A stretch of 64,000 bases of DNA from NCBI RefSeq assembly GCF_051991245.1, contig NC_135431.1:2604001-2668000 (forward strand). The letters are read 5' to 3'. The stretch's first letter is position 1, and each line of letters starts with the position of its first letter. The translations under genes and the position numbers were made by a program. This stretch comes from Festucalex cinctus (taxonomy: Eukaryota; Chordata; Actinopteri; Syngnathiformes; Syngnathidae). The notes under the pieces were generated by a model that saw only the letters and a list, made by a program, of their open reading frames with translations, ran no database searches and was not told the origin of the DNA. Of the stretch, positions 24,724 to 37,998 are shown one piece after another.

Positions 24724-27394
24724 CTTACTATACATGGTCGTTTTTTTGTCAGAAAAAAAAGCCTTACTATACATGGCCGTTTTTTTGTCAGAAAAAAAAA
24801 GCCTTACTATACATGGTCGTTTTTTTGTCGAAAAAAAAAAGCTTTACTATACATGGTCGTTTTTTTGTCGGAAAAAAAGCCTTAGTATACATGGTCGTTT
24901 TTTTGTCGGAAAAAAAAGCCTTACTATACATGGTCGTTTTTTTGTCGGAAAAAAAAGCCTTACTATACATGGTCGTTTTTTTGTCGGAAAAAAACCCTTA
25001 CTATACATGGCCGTTTTTTTGTCAGAAAAAAAAAGCCTTACTATATATGGTCGTTTTTTTGTCGAAAAAAAAAGCTTTACTATACATGGTCGTTTTTTTG
25101 TCGGAAAAAAAAGCCTTACTATACATGGTCGTTTTTTGTCGGAAAAAAAAGCCTTACTATACATGGTCGTTTTTTTTTGTTGGAAAAAAAAGCCTTACTA
25201 TACATGGTCGTTTTTGTGTCGGAAAAAAAAAGCCTTACTATACATGGTCGTTTTTTTTTTGGAGGAAAAAAATGCCTTACTATACATGGTCGGTTTTTTT
25301 TGGGAGAAAAAAAAATGCCTTACTATACATGGTCGTTTTTTTGTCGGAAAAACAAGCCTTACTATACATGGTCGTTTTTTTGTCAGAAAAAAAAGCCTTA
25401 CTATACATGGCCGTTTTTTTGTCAGAAAAAAAAAGCCTTACTATACATGGTCGTTTTTTGTCGGAAAAAAAAGCCTTACTATACATGGTCGTTTTTTTTT
25501 GTTGGAAAAAAAAGCCTTACTATACATGGTCGTTTTTGTGTCGGAAAAAAAATGCCTTACTATACATGGTCGTTTTTTTTTGGGAGAAAAAAAAATGCCT
25601 TACTATACATGGTCGTTTTTTTTGGGAGAAAAAAAAAAAGCCTTACTATACATGGTCGTTTTTTTTTTGGAGGAAAAAAATGCCTTACTATACATGGTCG
25701 GTTTTTTTGGGGAGAAAAAAAAATGCCTTACTATACATGGTCGTTTTTTTGTCGGAAAAACAAGCCTTACTATACATGGTCGTTTTTTTGTCAGAAAAAA
25801 AAGCCTTACTATACATGGCCGTTTTTTTGTCGAAAAAAAAAAGCTTTACTATACATGGTCGTTTTTTTGTCGGAAAAACAAACCTTACTATACATGGTCG
25901 TTTTTTTGTCAGAAAAAAAAGCCTTACTATACATGGCCGTTTTTTTGTCAGAAAAAAAAAGCCTTACTATACATGGTTGTTTTTTTGTCGGAAAAAAAAG
26001 CCTTAGTATACATGGTCGTTTTTTTGTCGGAAAAAAAAGCCTTACTATACATGGTCGTTTTTTTGTCGGAAAAAAAAGCCTTACTATACATGGTCGTTTT
26101 TTTGTCGGAAAAAAAAGCCTTACTATACATGGTCGTTTTTTTGTCGGAAAAAAAGCCTTACTATACATGGTCGTTTTTTTGTCGGAAAAAAAAAGCCTTA
26201 CTATACGTGGTCGTTTTTTTGTCGGAAAAACAAGCCTTACTATACATGGTCGTTTTTTTGTCAGAAAAAAAAGCCTTACTATACATGGCTGTTTTTTTGT
26301 CAGAAAAAAAAAGCCTTACTATACATGGTCGTTTTTTTGTCGGAAAAAAAAAGCTTTACTATACATGGTCGTTTTTTTGTCGGAAAAAAAGCCTTAGTAT
26401 ACATGGTCGTTTTTTTGTCGGAAAAAAAAGCCTTACTATACATGGTCGTTTTTTTGTCGGAAAAAAAAGCCTTACTATACATGGTCGTTTTTTTGTCGGA
26501 AAAAAACCCTTACTATACATGGCCGTTTTTTTTGTCAGAAAAAAAAAGCCTTACTATATATGGTCGTTTTTTTGTCGAAAAAAAAAGCTTTACTATACAT
26601 GGTCGTTTTTTTTTTGGAGGAAAAAAATGCCTTACTATACATGGTCGGTTTTTTTTGGGAGAAAAAAAAAAGCCTTACTATACATGGTCGTTTTTTTGTC
26701 GGAAAAACAAGCCTTACTATACATGGTCGTTTTTTTGTCAGAAAAAAAAGCCTTACTATACATGGCCGTTTTTTTGTCGAAAAAAAAAAGCTTTACTATA
26801 CATGGTCGTTTTTTTGTCGGAAAAAAAGCCTTAGTATACATGGTCGTTTTTTTGTCGGAAAAAAAAGCCTTACTATACATGGTCGTTTTTTTGTCGGAAA
26901 AAAAAGCCTTACTATACATGGTCGTTTTTTTGTCGGAAAAAAACCCTTACTATACATGGCCGTTTTTTTGTCAGAAAAAAAAAGCCTTACTATATATGGT
27001 CGTTTTTTTGTCGAAAAAAAAAGCTTTACTATACATGGTCGTTTTTTTGTCGGAAAAAAAAGCCTTACTATACATGGTCGTTTTTTGTCGGAAAAAAAAG
27101 CCTTACTATACATGGTCGTTTTTTTGTCGGAAAAAAAGCCTTAGTATACCTGGTCGTTTTTTTGTCGGAAAAAAAAACCCTTACTATACATGGTCGTTTT
27201 TTTGTCGGAAAAAAAAAGCCTTACTATACATGGTCGTTTTTTTGTCGGAAAAAAAGCCTTACTATACATGGTCATTTTTTTGTCGGAAAAAAAAGCCTTA
27301 CTATACATGGTCATTTTTTTTGTCGGAAAAAAAAAAGCCTTACTATACATGGTCGTTTTAGTTATCGGAAAAAAAAAGCCTTACTATACATGGT

Positions 27395-29045
27395 CGTTTT
27401 TTGGGGGGTGGAAAAAAAATGCCTTACTATATGGTCGTTTTTTTGGGGAGAAAAAAAATGCCTTACTATACATGGTCGTTTTTTTGGGGAGAAAAAAAAA
27501 TGCCTTACTATACATGGTCGTTTTTTTTGGGAGAAAAAAAAATGCCTTACTATACATGGTCGTTTTTTTTGGGAGAAAAAAAAAAGCCTTACTATACATG
27601 GTCGTTTTTTTTGGGAGAAAAAAAAAATGCTTTACTATACATGGTCGTTTTTTTTTGGGGGAGAAAAAAAAATGCCTTACTATACATGGTCGGTTTTTTT
27701 TGGGGAGAAAAAAAAAGCCTTACTATACATGGTCGTTTTTTTTGGGAGAAAAAAAAATGCCTTACAATACATGGTCGTTTTTTTTGGGAGAAAAAAAATG
27801 CCTTACTATACATGGTCGTTTTTTTTTGGGAGAAAAAAAAATGCCTTACTATACATGGTCGTTTTTTTTGGGAGAAAAAAAAAAAGCCTTACTATACATG
27901 GTCGTTTTTTTTTTGGAGGAAAAAAATGCCTTACTATACATGGTCGGGTTTTTTTGGGAGAAAAAAAAATGCCTTACTATACATGGTCGTTTTTTTTTTT
28001 GAGAAAAAAAAATGCCTTACTATACATGGTCGTTTTTTTGTGGGAAAAAAATGCCTTACTATACATGGTCGTTTTTTTGGGGGGTGACAAAAAATGCCTT
28101 ACTATACATGGTCGTTTTTTTTGGGGGAGAAAAAAAAAATGCCTTACTATACATGGTCGTTTTTTTTGGGTGAAAAAAAAAATGCCTTACTATACATGTT
28201 TTTTTTTTTTTGGGAGAAAATAAAATGCCTTACTATACATGGTCGTTTTTTTGGGGGGAGAAAAAAAAATGCCTTACTATACATGGTCGTTTTTTTGGGG
28301 AGAAAAAAAATGCCTTACTATACATGGTCGTTTTTTTTGGGAGAAAAAAAATGCCTTACTATACATGGTCGTTTTTTTGGGGGGAGAAAAAAAAATGCCT
28401 TACTATACATGGTCGTTTTTTTTGGGAGAAAAAAAATGCCTTACTATACATGGTCGTTTTTTTTGGGACAAAAAAAAATGCCTTACTACACATGGTCGTT
28501 TTTTTTGGGAGAAAAAAAATGCCTTACTATACATGGTCGTTTTTTTTTGGGAGAAAAAAAAATGCCTTACTATACATGGTCGTTTTTTTTGGGAGAAAAA
28601 CAAAAAGCCTTACTATACATGGTCGTTTTTTTTGGGAGAAAAAAAATGCCTTACTGTACATGGTCGTTTTTTTGGGGGAGAAAAAAAAAAGCCTTACTAT
28701 ACATGGTCGTTTTTTTGGGGGAGAAAAAAAAAAACGCCTTACTATACATGGTCGTTTTTTTTGGGTGAAAAAAAAAATGCCTTACTATACATGGTCGGTT
28801 ATTTTTTGGGAGAAAAAAAAATGCCTTACTATACATGGTCATTTTTTTGGGGAGAAAAAAAATGCCTTACTATACATGGTCGTTTTTTTGGGGGGAGAAA
28901 AAAAAATGCCTTACTATACATGGTCGTTTTTTTTGGCAGACAAAAATGCCTTACTATACATGGTCGTTTTTTTTGGGGTGGAAAAAAATGCCTTACTATA
29001 CATGGTCGTTTTTTGGGGGAGAAAAAAAATGCCTTACTATACATG
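27395..29045. repeat. Array block 2: G-rich-linker subfamily
   Basis: Units keep the core but carry linkers such as GGGGAG, GGGAG, GGGGGGAG and GGAGG, and ATGCC in place of AAGCC. One unit (28,192-28,215) has lost GGTCG, leaving ACATG followed directly by a long T-run. The boundary with the next GTCGG block at about 29,046 is sharp. Confidence 0.88.
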
Positions 29046-30588
29046 GTCGTTTTTTTGTCGGAAAAAAAAGCCTTAGTATACATGGTCGTTTTTTTGTCGG
29101 AAAAAAAAGCCTTACTATACATGGTCGTTTTTTTGTCGGAAAAAAAAGCCTTACTATACATGGTCGTTTTTTTGTCGGAAAAAAAAGCCTTACTATACAT
29201 GGTCGTTTTTTTGTCGGAAAAAAAGCCTTACTATACATGGTCGTTTTTTTGTCGGAAAAAAAAAGCCTTACTATACGTGGTCGTTTTTTTGTCGGAAAAA
29301 CAAGCCTTACTATACATGGTCGTTTTTTTGTCAGAAAAAAAGCCTTACTATACATGGCCGTTTTTTTGTCAGAAAAAAAAAGCCTTACTATACATGGTCG
29401 TTTTTTTGTCGAAAAAAAAAAGCTTTACTATACATGGTCGTTTTTTTGTCGGAAAAAAAGCCTTCGTATACATGGTCGTTTTTTTGTCGGAAAAAAAAGC
29501 CTTACTATACATGGTCGTTTTTTTGTCGGAAAAAAAAGCCTTACTATACATGGTCGTTTTTTTGTCGGAAAAAAACCCTTACTATACATGGCCGTTTTTT
29601 TTTCAGAAAAAAAAAGCCTTACTATATATGGTCGTTTTTTTGTCGAAAAAAAAAAGCTTTACTATACATGGTCGTTTTTTTGTCGGAAAAAAAAGCCTTA
29701 CTATACATGGTCGTTTTTTGTCGGAAAAAAAAGCCTTACTATACATGGTCGTTTTTTTTTGTTGGAAAAAAAAGCCTTACTATACATGGTCGTTTTTGTG
29801 TCGGAAAAAAAAAGCCTTACTATACATGGTCGTTTTTTTGTCGGAAAAAAAAAGCCTTACTATACATGGTCGTTTTTTTGGGAGAAAAAAAAAAAGCCTT
29901 ACTATACATGGTCGTTTTTTTTTTGGAGGAAAAAAATGCCTTACTATACATGGTCGTTTTTTTGTCGGAAAAACAAGCCTTACTATACATGGTCGTTTTT
30001 TTGTCAGAAAAAAAAGCCTTACTATACATGGTCGTTTTTTTGTCAGAAAAAAAAGCCTTACTATACATGGCCGTTTTTTTGTCAGAAAAAAAAAGCCTTA
30101 CTATACATGGTCGTTTTTTTGTCGGAAAAAAAAGCCTTAGTATACATGGTCGTTTTTTTGTCGGAAAAAAAAGCCTTACTATACATGGTCGTTTTTTTGT
30201 CGGAAAAAAAAGCCTTACTATACATGGTCGTTTTTTTGTCGGAAAAAAAAGCCTTACTATACATGGTCGTTTTTTTGTCGGAAAAAAAGCCTTACTATAC
30301 ATGGTCGTTTTTTTGTCGGAAAAAAAAAGCCTTACTATACGTGGTCGTTTTTTTGTCGGAAAAACAAGCCTTACTATACATGGTCGTTTTTTTGTCAGAA
30401 AAAAAAGCCTTACTATACATGGCCGTTTTTTTGTCAGAAAAAAAAAGCCTTACTATACATGGTCGTTTTTTTGTCGAAAAAAAAAAGCTTTACTATACAT
30501 GGTCGTTTTTTTGTCTGAAAAAAAGCCTTAGTATACATGGTCGTTTTTTTGTCGGAAAAAAAAGCCTTACTATACATGGTCGTTTTTT
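29046..30588. repeat. Array block 3: GTCGG-linker units, duplicated at 37,999
   Basis: A return to GTCGG-type units, with a marker CCTTCGTATACATGG near 29,461 that recurs near 38,286, 45,875 and 47,131. The second half, with GGGAG and GGAGG islands at about 29,878-29,935, is matched by 38,705-38,758. The block ends where AACAGAATAA linkers begin at 30,589. Confidence 0.88.
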
Positions 30589-33500
30589 TAACAGAATAAA
30601 AAACGCCTTACTATACATGGTCGTTTTTTTTAACAAAATAAAAAACGCCTTACTATACATGGTCGTTTTTTTAGTCAAATAAAAAACGCCTTACTATACA
30701 TGGTCGTTTTTTTAGTCAAATAAAAAACGCCTTACTATACATGGTCGTTTTTTTAACAAAATAAAAAACGCCTTACTATACATGGTCGTTTTTTTAGTCA
30801 AATAAAAAACGCCTTACTATACATGGTCGTTTTTTTAACAGAATAAAAAACGCCTTACTATACATGGTCGTTTTTTTAACAAAATAAAAAACGGCTTACT
30901 ATACATGGTCGTTTTTTTAGTCAAATAAAAAACGCCTTACTATACATGGTCGTTTTTTTAGCAAAATAAAAAACGCCTTACTATACATGGTCGTGTTTTT
31001 AGTCAAATAAAAAACGCCTTACTATACATGGTCGTTTTTTTAGTCAAATAAAAAACGCCTTACTATACATGGTCGTTTTTTTAACAAAATAAAAAACGCC
31101 TTACTATACATGGTCGTTTTTTTAGTCAAATAAAAAACGCCTTACTATACATGGTCGTTTTTTTAACAAAATAAAAAACGCCTTACTATACATGGTCGTT
31201 TTTTTAGTCAAATAAAAAACGCCTTACTATACATGGTCGTTTTTTTAACAAAATAAAAAACGCCTTACTATACATGGTCGTTTTTTTTAGTCAAATAAAA
31301 AACGCCTTACTAGACATGGTCGTTTTTTTAACAAAAAAAAAACGCCTTACTATACATGGTCGTTTTTTTAGGGGAAAAAAAACGCCTTACTATACATGGT
31401 CGTTTTTTTAGTCAAATAAAAAACGCCTTACTATACATGGTTGTTTTTTTAGTCAAATAAAAAACGCCTTACTATACATGGTCGTTTTTTTAACAAAATA
31501 AAAAACCCCTTACTATACATGGTCGTTTTTTTAACAAAATAAAAAACGCCTTACTATACATGGTCGTTTTTTTAACAAAATAAAAAACGCCTTACTATAC
31601 ATGGTCGTTTTTTTAGGGGGAAAAAAACGCCTTACTATACATGGTCGTTTTTTTAGGGGGAAAAAAAAACGCCTTACTATACATGGTCGTTTTTTTAACA
31701 AAATAAAAAACGCCTTACTATACATGGTCGTTTTTTTAGTCAAATAAAAAACGCCTTACTATACATGGTCGTTTTTTTAGTCAAATAAAAAACGCCTTAC
31801 TATACATGGTCGTTTTTTTAGTCAAATAAAAAACGCCTTACTATACATGGTCGTTTTTTTAACAAAATAAAAAGCGCCTTACTATACATGGTCGTTTTTT
31901 TAGTCAAATAAAAAACGCCTTACTATACATGGTCGTTTTTTTAACAGAATAAAAAACGCCTTACTATACATGGTCGTTTTTTTAACAAAATAAAAAACGG
32001 CTTACTATACATGGTCGTTTTTTTAGTCAAATAAAAAACGCCTTACTATACATGGTCGTTTTTTTAGCAAAATAAAAAACGCCTTACTATACATGGTCGT
32101 GTTTTTAGTCAAATAAAAAACGCCTTACTATACATGGTCGTTTTTTTAGTCAAATAAAAAACGCCTTACTATACATGGTCGTTTTTTTAACAAAATAAAA
32201 AACGCCTTACTATACATGGTCGTTTTTTTAGTCAAATAAAAAACGCCTTACTATGCATGGTCGTTTTTTTAGCAAAATAAAAAACGCCTTACTATACATG
32301 GTCGTTTTTTTAGCAAAATAAAAAACGCCTTACTATACATGGTCGTTTTTTTAACAGAATAAAAAACGCCTTACTATACATGGTCGTTTTTTTAACAAAA
32401 TAAAAAACGCCTTACTATACATGGTCGTTTTTTTAGTCAAATAAAAAACGCCTTACTATACATGGTCGTTTTTTTAGAAAAATAAAAAACGCCTTACTAT
32501 ACATGGTCGTTTTTTTAGCAAAATAAAAAACGCCTTACTATACATGGTCGTTTTTTTAGGGGGAAAAAAAATGCCTTACTATACATGGTCGTTTTTTTAA
32601 CAGAATAAAAAACGCCTTACTATACATGGTCGTTTTTTTAGTCAAATAAAAAACACCTTACTATACATGGTCGTTTTTTTAGTCAAATAAAAAACGCCTT
32701 ACTATACATGGTCGTTTTTTTAACAGAATAAAAAACGCCTTACTATACATGGTCGTTTTTTTAACAAAATAAAAAACGCCTTATTATACATGGTCGTTTT
32801 TTTAGTCAAATAAAAAACGCCTTACTATACATGGTCGTTTTTTTTAACAAAATAAAAAACGCCTTACTATACATGGTCGTTTTTTTAGTCAAATAAAAAA
32901 CGCCTTACTATACATGGTCGTTTTTTTAACAAAATAAAAAACGCCTTACTATACATGGTCGTTTTTTTTAGTCAAATAAAAAACGCCTTACTATACATGG
33001 TCGTTTTTTTAACAAAATAAAAAACGCCTTACTATACATGGTCGTTTTTTTAGTCAAATAAAAAACGTTTTTTTTAGGGGGGAAAAAACGCCTTACTATA
33101 CATGGTCGTTTTTTTAGTCAAATAAAAAACGCCTTACTATACATGGTCGTTTTTTTAGTCAAATAAAAAACGTTTTTTTAGGGGGGAAAAAACACCTTAC
33201 TATACATGGTCGTTTTTTTAGTCAAATAAAAAACGCCTTACTATACATGGTCGTTTTTTTAACAAAATAAAAAACGCCTTACTATACATGGTCGTGTTTT
33301 TAGTCAAATAAAAAACGCCTTACTATACATGGTCGTTTTTTTAGTCAAATAAAAAACGCCTTACTATACATGGTCGTTTTTTTAACAAAATAAAAAACGC
33401 CTTACTATACATGGTCGTTTTTTTAGTCAAATAAAAAACGCCTTACTATGCATGGTCGTTTTTTTAGCAAAATAAAAAACGCCTTACTATACATGGTCGT

Positions 33501-35446
33501 TTTTTTAGCAAAATAAAAAACGCCTTACTATACATGGTCGTTTTTTTAACAGAATAAAAAACGCCTTACTATACATGGTCGTTTTTTTAACAAAATAAAA
33601 AACGCCTTACTATACATGGTCGTTTTTTTAGTCAAATAAAAAACGCCTTACTATACATGGTCGTTTTTTTAGAAAAATAAAAAACGCCTTACTATACATG
33701 GTCGTTTTTTTAGCAAAATAAAAAACGCCTTACTATACATGGTCGTTTTTTTAGGGGGAAAAAAAATGCCTTACTATACATGGTCGTTTTTTTAACAGAA
33801 TAAAAAAACGCCTTACTATACATGGTCGTTTTTTTAGTCAAATAAAAAACACCTTACTATACATGGTCGTTTTTTTAGTCAAATAAAAAACGCCTTACTA
33901 TACATGGTCGTTTTTTTAACAGAATAAAAAACGCCTTACTATACATGGTCGTTTTTTTAGTCAAATAAAAAACGCCTTACTATACATGGTCGTTTTTTTA
34001 ACAAAATAAAAAACGCCTTACTATACATGGTCGTTTTTTTTAGTCAAATAAAAAACGCCTTACTATACATGGTCGTTTTTTTAACAAAATAAAAAACGCC
34101 TTACTATACATGGTCGTTTTTTTAGTCAAATAAAAAACGTTTTTTTTAGGGGGGAAAAAACGCCTTACTATACATGGTCGTTTTTTTAGTCAAATAAAAA
34201 ACGCCTTACTATACATGGTCGTTTTTTTAGTCAAATAAAAAACGTTTTTTTAGGGGGGAAAAAACACCTTACTATACATGGTCGTTTTTTTAGTCAAATA
34301 AAAAACGCCTTACTATACATGGTCGTTTTTTTAACAAAATAAAAAACGGCTTACTATACATGGTCGTTTTTTTTAGTCAAATAAAAAACGCCTTACTATA
34401 CATGGTCGTTTTTTTAACAAAATAAAAAGCGCCTTACTATACATGGTCGTTTTTTTAGGGGGAAAAAAAAACGCCTTACTATACATGGTCGTTTTTTTAG
34501 TCAAATAAAAAACGTTTTTTTAGGGGGGAAAAAACGCCTTACTATACATGGTCGTTTTTTTAGTCAAATAAAAAACGCCTTACTATACATGGTCGTTTTT
34601 TTAACAAAATAAAAAACGCCTTACTATACATGGTCGTTTTTTTAAGTCAAATAAAAAACGCCTTACTATACATGGTCGTTTTTTTAACAGAATAAAAAAC
34701 GCCTTACTATACATGGTCGTTTTTTAGGGGGGAAAAAAAACGCCTTACTATACATGGTCGTTTTTTTAGTCAAATAAAAAACGTTTTTTTAGGGGGGAAA
34801 AAACGCCTTACTATACATGGTCGTTTTTTTAGTCAAATAAAAAACGCCTTACTATACATGGTCGTTTTTTTAGCAAAATAAAAAACGCCTTACTATACAT
34901 GGTCGTTTTTTTAGCAAAATAAAAAACGCCTTACTATACATGGTCGTTTTTTTAGGGGGAAAAAAAATGCCTTACTATACATGGTCGTTTTTTTAACCAA
35001 ATAAAAAACGCCTTACTATACATGGTCGTTTTTTTAACAGAATAAAAAACGCCTTACTATACATGGTTGTTTTTTTAACAGAATAAAAAACGCCTTACTA
35101 TACATGGTCGTTTTTTTAGTCAAATAAAAAACGCCTTACTATACATGGTCGTTTTTTTAGTCAAATAAAAAACGCCTTACTATACATGGTCGTTTTTTTA
35201 ACAGAATAAAAAACGCCTTACTATACATGGTCGTTTTTTTAACAAAATAAAAAACGCCTTACTATACATGGTCGTTTTTTTAGTCAAATAAAAAACGCCT
35301 TACTATACATGGTCGTTTTTTTTAACAAAATAAAAAACGCCTTACTATACATGGTCGTTTTTTTAGTCAAATAAAAAACGCCTTACTATATATGGTTGTT
35401 TTTTTAACAAAATAAAAAACGCCTTACTATACATTGTCGTTTTTTT
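30589..35446. repeat. Array block 4: TAA-rich-linker subfamily (inverted-repeat units)
   Basis: Linkers are AACAAAATAA, AACAGAATAA, GTCAAATAA, GCAAAATAA or AGGGGG, and the core is preceded by AAAAAACG. Each typical unit is therefore an 8-bp inverted repeat, AAAAAACG and CGTTTTTT, around a 16-base loop. TAA in the linker closes the open frames seen elsewhere. The block contains an internal tandem duplication: about 32,095-33,080 repeats at about 33,290-34,150 with offsets near 1.07-1.20 kb. Six collapsed units occur (see findings). Confidence 0.9.
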
Positions 35447-37998
35447 GGGGAGAAAAAAAAAAGCCTTACTATACACGGTCATTTTTTTGGGTGGAAAAAA
35501 AATGCCTTCCTATACATGGTCGTTTTTTTTTTTTGGGTGGAAAAAAAATGCCTTACTAGACATGGTCGTTTTTTTAGTCAAATAAAAAACGCCTTACTAT
35601 ACATTGTCGTTTTTTTTGGTTGGAAAAAAAAAAGCCTTACTATACACGGTCGTTTTTTTGGGGTGTAAAAAAAATGCCTTACTATACATGATCGTTTTTT
35701 TGGGGTGGAAAAAAATGCCTTACTATACATGGTCGTTTTTTTTTGGTTGGAAAAAAAATGCCTTACTATACATGGTCGTTTTTTTGGAGAGAAAAAAAAT
35801 GCCTTACTATCCATGGTCGTTTTTTTGGGAGAAAAAAAATGCCTTACTATACATGGTTGTTATTTTTTGGGTGGAAAAAAAATGCCTTACTATACATGGT
35901 CGTTTTTTTTGTCAAATAAAAAATGCCTTACTATACATGGTCGTTTTTTTAGGGGGAAAAAAAATGCCTTACTATACAAGGTCGGTTTTTTTTCGTTGGA
36001 AAAAAAAATGCCTTACTATACATGGCCGTTTTTCTGGGGGAAAAAAATACCTTACTATACACGGTCGGTTCTTTGGGGGAGAAAAAAAAATGCCTTACTA
36101 TACATGGTCGTTTTTTTAGGGGGAAAAAAAACCGCCTTACTATACATGGTCGTTTTTTTGGGGGAGAAAAAAAATGCCTTACTATACATGGTCGTTTTTT
36201 TGGGGGGAGAAAAAATGCCTTACTATACATGGTCATTTTTTTGGGTGGAAAAAAAATGCCTTACTATACATGGTCGTTTTTTTTTTTGGGTGGAAAAAAA
36301 ATGCCTTACTAGACATGGTCGTTTTTTTAGTCAAATAAAAAACGCCTTACTATACATTGTCGTTTTTTTAGGGGGGGGGGGAAACGCCTTACTATACATG
36401 GTCGTTTTTTTGGGGTGTAAAAAAAATGCCTTACTATACATGATCGTTTTTTTGGGGAGAAAAAAAAAATGCCTTACTATCCATGGTCGTTTTTTGGGGA
36501 GAAAAAAAATGCCTTACTATACATGGTCGTTTTTTTTGAAGAAAAAAAAATGCCTTACTATACATGGCCGTTTTTCTGGGGGGGGGGAAAAAAGCCTTAC
36601 TATACACGGTCGGTTTTTTTGGGGAGAAAAAAAAAAGCCTTACTATACATGGGCGTTTTTTTAGGGGGAAAAAAACGCCTTACTATACATGGTCGTTTTT
36701 TTGGGGTGGAAAAAAATGCCTTACTATACATGGTCGTTTTTTTTTGGTTGGAAAAAAAATGCCTTACTATCCATGGTCGTTTTTTTGGGGAGAAAAAAAA
36801 TGCCTTACTATCCATGGTCGTTTTTTTGGGAGAAAAAAAATGCCTTACTATACATGGTCGTTTTTTTTTGGGTGGAAAAAAAATGCCTTACTATACATGG
36901 TCGTTTTTTTAGGGGGAAAAAAAATGCCTTACTATACATGGTCGTTTTTTTTGGTTGGAAAAAAAAATGCCTTACTATACATGGCCGTTTTTCTGGGGGG
37001 AAAAAAATGCCTTACTATACACGGTCGGTTTTTTTGGGGAGAAAAAAAAAAAGCCTTACTATACATGGTCGTTTTTTTTGGGGAGAAAAAAAAAATGCCT
37101 TACTATACATGGTCGTTTTTTTAGGGGGAAAAAAAAACGCCTTACTATACATGGTCGTTTTTTTGGGGAGAAAAAAAATGCCTTACTATCCATGGTCGTT
37201 TTTTTTGAAGAAAAAAAAAGCCTTACTATACACGGTCGGTTTTTTTGGGTGTAAAAAAAATGCCTTACTATACATGGTCGTTTTTTTGGGGAGAAAAAAA
37301 ATGCCTTACTATCCATGGTCGTTTTTTTGGGAGAAAAAAAAATGCCTTACTATACATGGTCGTTTTTTTTTTTGGGTGGAAAAAAAATGCCTTACTAGAC
37401 ATGGTCGTTTTTTTAGTCAAATAAAAAACGCCTTACTATACATTGTCGTTTTTTTAGGGGGGGGGGGGGAAACGCCTTACTATACATGGTCGTTTTTTTG
37501 GGGTGTAAAAAAAATGCCTTACTATACATGATCGTTTTTTTGGGGAGAAAAAAAAAATGCCTTACTATCCATGGTCGTTTTTTGGGGAGAAAAAAAATGC
37601 CTTACTATACATGGTCGTTTTTTTTGAAGAAAAAAAAATGCCTTACTATACATGGCCGTTTTTCTGGGGGGGGGGGAAAAAGCCTTACTATACACGGTCG
37701 GTTTTTTTGGGGAGAAAAAAAAAAGCCTTACTATACATGGGCGTTTTTTTAGGGGGAAAAAAACGCCTTACTATACATGGTCGTTTTTTTGGGGTGGAAA
37801 AAAATGCCTTACTATACATGGTCGTTTTTTTTTGGTTGGAAAAAAAATGCCTTACTATCCATGGTCGTTTTTTTGGGGAGAAAAAAAATGCCTTACTATC
37901 CATGGTCGTTTTTTTGGGAGAAAAAAAATGCCTTACTATACATGGTCGTTTTTTTTTGGGTGGAAAAAAAATGCCTTACTATACATGGTCGTTTTTTT
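35447..37998. repeat. Array block 5: mixed G-rich-linker units
   Basis: Linkers include GGGGAG, GGGTGG, GGTTGG, GGGGTGT, GAAGA and runs of up to about 13 G. A 1,088-bp internal tandem duplication is visible: the segment around 36,310-36,950 recurs at about 37,400-38,030, with markers GATCGTTTTTTT, ATCCATGG and CATGGGCG in the same order. A single GTCAAATAA unit at 35,575 shows mixing with block 4. Confidence 0.88.

Larger units (their letters stand above)
118..27395. repeat. Array block 1: GTCGG-linker subfamily with tRNA-like insertions
   Basis: Nearly every unit here has the linker GTCGG, GTCAG, GTCGA, GTTGG or GTGTCGG between its T-run and A-run. The block is interrupted by eleven tRNA-like elements up to 17,450 and by small islands of G-rich linker units near 11,900-12,040, 25,250-25,330, 25,560-25,740 and 26,600-26,670. 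Those islands show that subfamily exchange reaches well inside the block. The last GTCGG units give way to GGGGGGTGG and GGGGAG linkers at about 27,395. Confidence 0.9.
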
